Positions 1-5,420 of a stretch of DNA of 5,420 bases are shown one piece after another. A program made the translations under genes and the position numbers. Numbering within the stretch: position 1 is the stretch's first letter; each line of letters starts with the position of its first letter. The DNA lies in NCBI GenBank assembly GCA_028822745.1, contig JAPKCZ010000177.1, positions 1 through 5,420 of the forward strand, given 5' to 3'. The notes beneath the pieces were generated by a model. That model saw only the letters and a program-made list of their open reading frames with translations, was not told where the DNA came from and made no database searches. This DNA is from Kiritimatiellia bacterium (lineage in GTDB: Bacteria > Verrucomicrobiota > Kiritimatiellia > UBA8416 > JAIOPI01).

Positions 1-705
1 CAGCAAATTTGCTTCAGAGCCGCTCGACGGAAGCACATTCGCGTTGAACCAACAGGACACTGACATAAAGGGCGTATCGAGCCCAGGCGCATCCGGCGTA
101 CTCAAGAAGTCATTCTGTCCGTCGAACGCATACAATCCATTGCTACTCGTTCCAGCCGTCCAAGTCGCACCGTGAACGTTCCCTGTATAGCCATTCCCAC
201 TCAGATCGGTCACGAACCCACCTTCGTCTGAATCGAAGGTATAGTGCAGCAACAGGCCGTCAGAAGGCGGCGAAGATGGTCGCGTCTGCTCAAACAACGC
301 TTCCACTTCTTGGTCACTCAGTGCACCGTCGTAGATGCGCACATCATCCATAGCGCCATCGAATTGCTCCACATAACCATCCGTGCCGCAATAGCGAAAC
401 CCTGTGCCTATACGAAATTTATCGAGAGAGATACTCGTTCGCGAAAAGAGCGACGTTGATGTCTCAATTTTTGACCCAAGGCCATGGTTGTAATATGTTG
501 TCTGCGCAGGGTCACGAACGCCATCAAGAAAAATTGTCAGATCTCCTGCCTCAAAGGTAATAAGAAAATGATGCCAGTCCGTGTCTACGACAGTGTTTGA
601 AGAGGCTATGACGTTCATCGGATCCACCACGTCTCCATTATCCGAAAATATGTTGGATCGAAACGTTCCATCCGCAAGCAATCTCGACAGTCCAAGAGAT
701 TCAGG
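1..705 (-). CDS. Tandem LamG-like jelly-roll domain protein, partial, with apparently disrupted 5' end
   Basis: The frame is open from 705 down to the left edge (235 codons), so the true C-terminus lies outside. Numbering from the codon at 705-703, residues 1-138 are the second half of a LamG/concanavalin-A-like domain: W44-H45-H46 on the typical DWHH strand, a DGV turn near 60, and the closing FDGAMDDVRIYDGALSD segment at 115-131. A Pro/Ser linker at 143-148 leads into a second LamG domain at 149-235, with GLLLHYTFD, DLSGNG at 167-172 and CWF at 218-220. The family is usually extracellular and binds carbohydrate or acts as a structural module; ligand and cell role are unknown here. The first domain lacks its N-terminal half, no signal peptide is present, and the first ATG (616-618) would start inside a domain. 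An in-frame TGA lies at 706-708. Domain assignment is firm. Whether this is an intact gene with an unusual start or a 5'-truncated pseudogene is open; I lean to the latter. Confidence 0.72.
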
Positions 706-790
706 TCACATAACGGTGCCACTTAATCGTTCAACCGGCACGCGCAATGCCGCAGGACGGGATCGAGTCGCGTTTTTCGAACAAACTCAC

Positions 791-3034
791 TCACTCTAAT
801 TCTAGTACTTTTCTAAGAACGTACATCCCAGCCCCCTCATGCCCGGCGATTTGCGGTCTAACGCCTTCTGCTTGAGAATGTAGCATCACAAATGGATTCG
901 GCGCCACGAACGGTACCGCTTCCATCTCAGGCGGTCCTTTTGCATAACTCTTCACAGAAGTCCAGCGTGCATCATCATACCCAGGCTCAGTCCAACGCCC
1001 TTTCGGCTCTATCTGCGCACGCCATGACCGATCAACGCCCCCTGACAGCTGGGCGGTTCGATATGCGACCTGAACCCAGTGAGGCCAAGCAGCCTTCTCG
1101 CTGCGAGCGGCTAGGGAAAACTTTCCTTGAGAAAGAGGCACAGCAGCCACGATAGGCTGAAGCGGCGTCTCCGCCCGAGCGATAATCTTATTGTTTAACC
1201 ACAGTTCCGTGGGCTTGCTCGCATACACGCTAAACAGAACGGACCTCCCCTCGTAGACATCACTGAGTTGTTGCGCCATAATTGCCACTGGAGACTCCCC
1301 GACGGACATCCCCTGAATCTTTTCGCGCACACTCGCAAATCCATCAATCTGCGCCGTGTAGTCCAAACGCCGTAACTCTAGGACCTCTCGCCAGACCGCA
1401 TCGAAACCAAATGTATCAATGGCATGCTTCAGCAACGATCGCGCATTATCCAGGTCCCCAAAACGTTCATAGTCCCAGAGTCGCGTCATCAACGAACTGG
1501 CGGCCAGCGGATCCTGAGGCGCAAGCATCGATGTTCCTGCGGACTGGCCGAATGCTTGCGAGGGTTCGGCTAGATAATAGTAAACGGCGCTGTCGAAATC
1601 AGCCTTGCTCTGATTCCCTGGACCACGCTCAAACGACATCCGCAGATCTTTTTCGAACGTAATCGCGTCATTCAGATGAAACCTATACTGCAATGTTCTG
1701 TAGGGTCGTTTTTGGATGAGCCCGTACAGCGGTTCGACAAAAACAGACCGATAGTACCAGCCCCCATTGAAGTAATCCTCCAATCCAGTCCCTTGCCAAA
1801 AAACATCCTTTTGACCATCACGAATGATTGTTTCATCAGACTCCAAAACCCAAAACGATTTATCGCGCGAGGCAACCCCTAGTATACAGCCCGCAAGTCG
1901 CCCGCGACCCGACACATCGAGCACCTGATGAGAACGACCAACCTTGTCCGCACCTGAACGCGACCACCCACAATGAAAATATGCCGCTTCCGTTGTGGCA
2001 ACATCGCCCGAGTGCTGAATGTCAACGCTCAGCTCAACCGCTGTTTTACCAGTATTGAAGACCTCGAAACGTGCGTTTCTGCGAAACGGCATAGGGAAAT
2101 GGTTGAAAAAAGCTCCCTTGTCGGCACCGAGGAACATGGAACGATAACTTAGCGGCTGCCACAGAACGCCAGAGAACGCGCCCAGCGGCGCGCAGACCGA
2201 GGGCTGTTCAGCACCGTCCCAGTACGCCTCAACCCATAGCTCGCTCAACAAACGACTGCGACTTTCGAAATCAAGCTCGGCCCAATTGTTGATCCCCAAC
2301 CGAAACCCAGTGATCACCCCGCCTCCCTGAAAACCACCAACCACAGCCCGCTGGCCCGACGCGATGGTCTGCGTCGCCGCCACAGCAGAGCCCACATCAA
2401 TCTTTTCCGACCATTGATCCTCAAGCTTTCCAATCACAGCCTGAACGTAAGTAGGAATGGGAAACACCGCACTTTGCACCGACCTCCGCACGAAGGGCGT
2501 AGCGTTGATTTGAAAATACAGCTTCCCCTTTCCTTTACTGTATTCATCATCGGAAACTTGTACGCGCAGTTGCCGTTTGTAAGGAATGGGTAGATAGCTG
2601 GTGAAACAGTATTGATCTCCGTGACACAGAGGTGCCACGAACGGCGTTTTTCCAGCATAAAAGTCCTCAACGGTCGCCTCAAAGCGCGGCTCGGATTCGC
2701 CATCAAAAAGAAAACGGATTCTGGACTCGATTCCGATTCCGGTGAACCAAAACCGTGTCAGCACACCCGGCCCCTTGAGCTTGGCGAGTGTCAACCATCC
2801 GTCACCCGTGACGACAAAGCCATTGCTGTAATCATCATTCCCGCCTGTCCGATCATGTGAGGTAAAGATGCGCGTAGCTGGTGAAGCAATACCAGCAATA
2901 GCGGCATGCGAGCCCAGCTCTGCGACAAGGGCAGCCCAAGAGACAGTCGCTTCACGCTGACAGGACACGGTTGGCAGCAAACAGACAAGAAGCAACAACG
3001 ACAACACCATCTCACGGCGCCAAGAAAGTCGCAC
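791..3034 (-). CDS. Secreted DUF2961 / GH172-family glycoside hydrolase-like protein
   Basis: Numbered from a GTG at 3034 this is 747 residues. I prefer that start because it gives a normal export signal: basic n-region with R2, R6, R7, hydrophobic stretch 9-20, and C25 after TVS as a weak lipobox or plain cleavage site. In-frame ATGs at 3106, 3079 and 3010 are alternatives; none has a well-spaced Shine-Dalgarno. The mature part follows DUF2961: HDRTGGNDD at 60-68, first jelly roll with GPGVLTRFWF (88-97), FDGESEP (110-116) and YLPIPYKR (147-154); second with GGGVITGF (237-244), WDGAEQP (272-278) and FPMPFRR (313-319); then the hallmark GTGLEDYF at 415-422 and SAVYYY near 482. DUF2961 is CAZy family GH172, whose characterised members cleave alpha-D-fructofuranosides or alpha-D-arabinofuranosides. 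E398 and E419 are 21 residues apart and are my candidate catalytic pair. Residues about 590-747 form an extra region with LWLNNK (611-616) and a YDDARW motif (686-691), resembling the sugar-binding domain of GH2-type enzymes. Family confidence is high; substrate is unknown. Confidence 0.9.
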   Translation of the reverse strand: MRLSWRREMVLSLLLLVCLLPTVSCQREATVSWAALVAELGSHAAIAGIASPATRIFTSHDRTGGNDDYSNGFVVTGDGWLTLAKLKGPGVLTRFWFTGIGIESRIRFLFDGESEPRFEATVEDFYAGKTPFVAPLCHGDQYCFTSYLPIPYKRQLRVQVSDDEYSKGKGKLYFQINATPFVRRSVQSAVFPIPTYVQAVIGKLEDQWSEKIDVGSAVAATQTIASGQRAVVGGFQGGGVITGFRLGINNWAELDFESRSRLLSELWVEAYWDGAEQPSVCAPLGAFSGVLWQPLSYRSMFLGADKGAFFNHFPMPFRRNARFEVFNTGKTAVELSVDIQHSGDVATTEAAYFHCGWSRSGADKVGRSHQVLDVSGRGRLAGCILGVASRDKSFWVLESDETIIRDGQKDVFWQGTGLEDYFNGGWYYRSVFVEPLYGLIQKRPYRTLQYRFHLNDAITFEKDLRMSFERGPGNQSKADFDSAVYYYLAEPSQAFGQSAGTSMLAPQDPLAASSLMTRLWDYERFGDLDNARSLLKHAIDTFGFDAVWREVLELRRLDYTAQIDGFASVREKIQGMSVGESPVAIMAQQLSDVYEGRSVLFSVYASKPTELWLNNKIIARAETPLQPIVAAVPLSQGKFSLAARSEKAAWPHWVQVAYRTAQLSGGVDRSWRAQIEPKGRWTEPGYDDARWTSVKSYAKGPPEMEAVPFVAPNPFVMLHSQAEGVRPQIAGHEGAGMYVLRKVLELE

Positions 3035-3048
3035 ATATGTTGACGATG

Positions 3049-3097
3049 CGTTGCACAGACAATGGCTTTTGAGTTGCATTGCATGCCACGTTGCACA
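3049..3097. repeat. 9-bp direct repeat CGTTGCACA, two copies 40 bp apart
   Basis: CGTTGCACA occurs at 3049-3057 and again at 3089-3097, exactly 40 bp apart, close to four helical turns. Between them lie further TTGCA-type words (TTGCAT at 3074-3079 and the partial palindrome GCATTGCATGC at 3076-3086). The block sits between the preferred GTG start of the GH172-like gene and the ATG of the YfhO-like gene. Same-face spacing fits two binding sites for one regulator, but no regulator is encoded in the window. If the GH172-like gene really starts at 3106, the repeats would lie inside its coding region and be less meaningful. Confidence 0.4.
3084..3095. promoter_or_regulatory. Candidate operator, near-palindrome TGCCACGTTGCA
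   Basis: TGCCACGTTGCA has the form TGCnACGTnGCA, with five of six base pairs symmetric around a central CG. LacI/GalR-family operators often have a central CG in a palindrome of similar size, so such a regulator is a reasonable guess for a carbohydrate gene. The right half overlaps the second copy of the CGTTGCACA direct repeat. No clear sigma-70 promoter pair is visible for either gene in this gap. Assignment is by pattern alone. Confidence 0.3.
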
Positions 3098-3130
3098 TAG
3101 GGTCATTCCCCGTCAAGAGAATAGCCATTC

Positions 3131-3135
3131 GAGGA
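3131..3135 (+). promoter_or_regulatory. Ribosome-binding site of the YfhO-like gene
   Basis: GAGGA lies 7 bases upstream of the ATG at 3143-3145, a normal Shine-Dalgarno spacing. It fixes the start of the membrane-protein gene, and the translation from there begins with a short basic segment (R5, H6, K7) and a hydrophobic helix as expected for a first membrane segment. Confidence 0.7.
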
Positions 3136-3142
3136 CAGGCAT

Positions 3143-5420
3143 ATGACAAGTGGACGCCATAAATGGGTTTTGTTTTTTGCGTTTTTCTCCATTGTCACCT
3201 TTGCCATGTTTGGCGACATGCTCTGGGGGGAGCGCCTCCTGCTCACGACCGACGCAGCCATCGCGCATTCAGACAAATCTTTCGTTGATGTATTTTCTCT
3301 TTCAAGGCGAGCGTGGTCAGACACCACACTCCTTGGCACGCCGGGCGGACAAGGCTTCCCTGTAGCGTTCGTCCTCAATGCGTTCGTCCCAGACGCAATC
3401 GTTTACAACAACGTCGTCTACGTGTTTGCCTGCCTGCTCTCCTCTCTGATCTTGCTGGCCTACCTGTCCGCCCATTGTGGATTCTGGCCCTCGCTACTCG
3501 GCGCAATTGCGTCCTTTTGGGTGGGGAGCAATTTTTCACTGCTTTATGCTGGTCACAACCACAAGCCGTACACGCTGATGCTCTTCCTTGTCACACTTCT
3601 CCTTGCTGACAAATACGCTAAGAGCAAGAAATTCCCAATGGCCGTTCTTGTTGGCGCGAGCGTGGGGCTGTTATTTTGCCAACAGCCAGACGTCGCGACA
3701 TTCTACGCCATCTTTTCCGGCATCTACATTTTGGTCCGACTTTTCGAAGCCCACGGAAAACGCTGGGTGGAATGGATTACCCCCGTCTTCACAATTGGCG
3801 CAATAGCCCTTATGTTCGCAGCGCTGCCACTCCTGAGCGGGTACAACGCTGCCGTAAAAAACGTAACGATTGTAAGCGACAAAACGCCAGACGAGAAGTG
3901 GAACTATATCACCCAGTGGAGCTGCCCCCCGCAGGAATCAATCGACTTTATCGCTCCGGGATATACAGGCTGGCGCAGCGGGGACGCCGAAGGCCCCTAC
4001 TGGGGCGTGACGGGCCAAACACCTGGCTGGACAGAAACAGGCAAGGGATTTAGAAATTTCAAATTAGAAAGCACCTACATCGGGTTCATTCCGATCGCAC
4101 TAGGGTGCATCGCCCTCTTTCTGTTTTCTGACGACAGAAAAAGGAGGATAACAGTTTGGACATGGGGGGGAATTGCCCTTCTTTCGCTACTACTGGCTTT
4201 TGGAAAGTTCTTTCCTTTGTACCGGCTATTCGTCGCATTGCCAGTTGTGGACAACATTCGCAACCCCAACAAGTTTATCCAAGTCTTTCAACTGGCTGTT
4301 GGGGTTTTATCCGCCTATGGCCTCAGTGCAATCCTGGACAGTTCAGCAACGGTCCGAAAAAAGAAATGCTTCCGACTTGCCATGTGGGCAACTGCGAGTG
4401 TTGGCGTGCTGCTCCTCATCGCCGCACTAAGTACAACCCTTTCCGTGCCCAATAAAGTTACAGCCTTCATCGAATCTGGCTGGCCCAAAGCGGCCGCAAC
4501 TGTCATGGCAGAAAACCGCGCAAACGCTCTAGGGCACGCGGCGCTGATGGCACTGCTTCTTTTGCTCCCAATCGCCGCGCAACGTTTCATCGTTGACGGC
4601 GAGGCGGGCGCCAAATGGAGACATTTATCGGGCGCCTTTCTTGTGCTCGTGTTAGCGACAGATGCCGTCCGTTTGTCGCGCCACTACATCAAAGAAATGC
4701 CGAAAAGCTACGTATCGGAAAATGCGCTTGTTCGCGCCATCGAGAACCACGCTGATCACCAACGGATTGCACTACCATCACAACAAGGCGTCTATAGCAT
4801 TTTTTCCACGTACATGTTCCCATTCCATCGTATTGAGACGTTCAATGCCGCCTCAATGCCGCGGATGCCCGGAGACTACGAAAGCTACCTGAACGCTGTT
4901 GGGACATCACCGATTGCGCTTTGGCGCTGCTCGGCGGTCGGTCTGATCGTCGGCCCGATGCAGTTTGCCCCCCAGCTAGCGCAACAGCACTACAAATCAG
5001 TGTTTCGATTCGACGTGTCGGGCGACAGAAATGGCGGCTTGTCTATCCGCGAAAGCGCCGAAGGACAGCACGCTCTTTTCAAAACCCAACAACCCGGGAC
5101 GCGCTTTCTTCTCGTCGGCAAAGCAACGGCGACGACAAATATGGCCGAACACGCAGCGGGTCTCCTGCGACCAGGCTCGCCGTTTGACCAGGTTTCGATC
5201 GCGATACCCAACGGGACTCTGCCGTCCCCTTTGCCGGACACACCTGGCTCCGCAGGCACGGTTGACGTCCTGAACTACCGCGCTGGGAAAATCGAACTAT
5301 CCGTAAATGCGGAACGCGACTGTATTCTACGATTCGCCGAGCGATACGACCCAAAATGGACGGCGACCGTCGACGGGAAAGAAGCGCCGATGTGGCTTTC
5401 TGACATGATCTGCCAAGCCG
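3143..5420 (+). CDS. YfhO-like polytopic membrane protein (GT-C glycosyltransferase-like), C-terminus beyond window
   Basis: One uninterrupted frame runs from the ATG at 3143 to the right edge (759 complete codons, no stop). A GAGGA ribosome-binding site at 3131-3135 supports the start. I count about 13 hydrophobic helices: near 8-28, 90-109, 114-135, 142-156, 163-179, 186-202, 211-232, 312-331, 339-358, 379-398, 410-432, 462-484 and 494-511. A loop at 233-310 carries CPPQE (261-265) and APGYTGW (271-277), resembling the PPEE...PGFFG-type loop of YfhO proteins. Other family-like sites are GHNHKP at 137-142, QQPD at 180-183 and RNPNKF at 373-378. Residues 512 to the edge look extracytoplasmic and include DPKWTATVDGKEAP (736-749), typical of the C-terminal region of YfhO-like proteins. 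In Bacillus subtilis YfhO acts with CsbB in adding sugar to lipoteichoic acid; many other members are uncharacterised. Donor and acceptor cannot be told here. D37 in the first outer loop is a possible GT-C acidic residue, an inference only. Divergent from the GH172-like gene. Confidence 0.85.
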   Translation, partial: MTSGRHKWVLFFAFFSIVTFAMFGDMLWGERLLLTTDAAIAHSDKSFVDVFSLSRRAWSDTTLLGTPGGQGFPVAFVLNAFVPDAIVYNNVVYVFACLLSSLILLAYLSAHCGFWPSLLGAIASFWVGSNFSLLYAGHNHKPYTLMLFLVTLLLADKYAKSKKFPMAVLVGASVGLLFCQQPDVATFYAIFSGIYILVRLFEAHGKRWVEWITPVFTIGAIALMFAALPLLSGYNAAVKNVTIVSDKTPDEKWNYITQWSCPPQESIDFIAPGYTGWRSGDAEGPYWGVTGQTPGWTETGKGFRNFKLESTYIGFIPIALGCIALFLFSDDRKRRITVWTWGGIALLSLLLAFGKFFPLYRLFVALPVVDNIRNPNKFIQVFQLAVGVLSAYGLSAILDSSATVRKKKCFRLAMWATASVGVLLLIAALSTTLSVPNKVTAFIESGWPKAAATVMAENRANALGHAALMALLLLLPIAAQRFIVDGEAGAKWRHLSGAFLVLVLATDAVRLSRHYIKEMPKSYVSENALVRAIENHADHQRIALPSQQGVYSIFSTYMFPFHRIETFNAASMPRMPGDYESYLNAVGTSPIALWRCSAVGLIVGPMQFAPQLAQQHYKSVFRFDVSGDRNGGLSIRESAEGQHALFKTQQPGTRFLLVGKATATTNMAEHAAGLLRPGSPFDQVSIAIPNGTLPSPLPDTPGSAGTVDVLNYRAGKIELSVNAERDCILRFAERYDPKWTATVDGKEAPMWLSDMICQA

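Noticed and set aside
716..741. Inverted repeat GTGCC...GGCAC as a terminator after the GH172-like gene
   Set aside because: Only a 5-bp stem with a 16-base loop and no T tract on the minus strand; too weak to call.
581..799. Plus-strand 72-codon frame over the LamG 5' region
   Set aside because: Antisense to the LamG frame for most of its length; no ribosome-binding site and no recognisable protein features.
1282..1662. 126-codon plus-strand open frame
   Set aside because: It lies wholly antisense to the GH172-like gene, whose frame has clear domain motifs across this region; the translation shows no recognisable family.
3040..3116. TTGACG words on the plus strand (3040-3045) and minus strand (3111-3116) as -35 boxes
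   Set aside because: Neither has a convincing -10 hexamer at 16-18 bp, so no promoter is called.
3676..4053. 125-codon plus-strand open frame
   Set aside because: It is an out-of-frame shadow within the YfhO-like gene; its Arg-rich translation has no domain features while the main frame has helices and motifs here.
4164..4170. Run of seven G (and six-base G or C runs near 3225 and 3925) as phase-variation tracts
   Set aside because: The reading frame passes through all of them intact and runs of this length are modest; no sign of slippage in a single sequence.
4315..4614. 99-codon minus-strand open frame
   Set aside because: Antisense to two predicted membrane helices of the YfhO-like gene, with no independent start signal or family resemblance.

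Overview
The window holds three protein-coding regions. Two are on the minus strand: a LamG-type jelly-roll reading frame at 1-705 and a complete secreted glycoside-hydrolase-like gene at about 791-3034. One is on the plus strand: a large polytopic membrane protein that starts at 3143 and runs off the right edge. The last two are divergent and separated by a short control region with repeats. I see no RNA genes, CRISPR array, insertion sequence or integron. Base composition is mixed, with roughly equal GC and AT by eye.

Layout: (1) 1-705 minus is the end of one LamG/concanavalin-like domain followed by the beginning of a second. The second is cut by the window edge. The 5' end looks broken: no signal peptide or domain-compatible start, and in-frame TGA codons at 706-708 and 787-789. 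(2) 791-3034 minus encodes a DUF2961/GH172-type protein with a Sec or lipoprotein signal, two jelly-roll halves, the hallmark GTG-x-EDYF segment and an extra C-terminal galactose-binding-like region. (3) 3035-3142 is the divergent intergenic region, with a 9-bp direct repeat spaced by 40 bp and a 12-bp near-palindrome. (4) 3143-5420 plus is a YfhO-like membrane protein (GT-C glycosyltransferase-like superfamily) with about 13 membrane helices and a large extracytoplasmic C-terminal region, open at the right edge.

LamG proteins, DUF2961/GH172 proteins and YfhO-like proteins are all plentiful in polysaccharide-degrading environmental bacteria of the PVC group (Kiritimatiellota, Lentisphaerota, Verrucomicrobiota, Planctomycetota) and in Hydrogenedentota. 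The window would fit such a genome, but this is inference from gene content. The genes share a cell-envelope and carbohydrate theme: an exported furanosidase-like enzyme beside a membrane protein that may transfer or move lipid-linked sugars. A shared pathway is not shown by the sequence. The nearest thing to an undescribed system is this GH172/YfhO divergent pair with its putative shared operator. I do not see strong evidence for a wholly new type of system.
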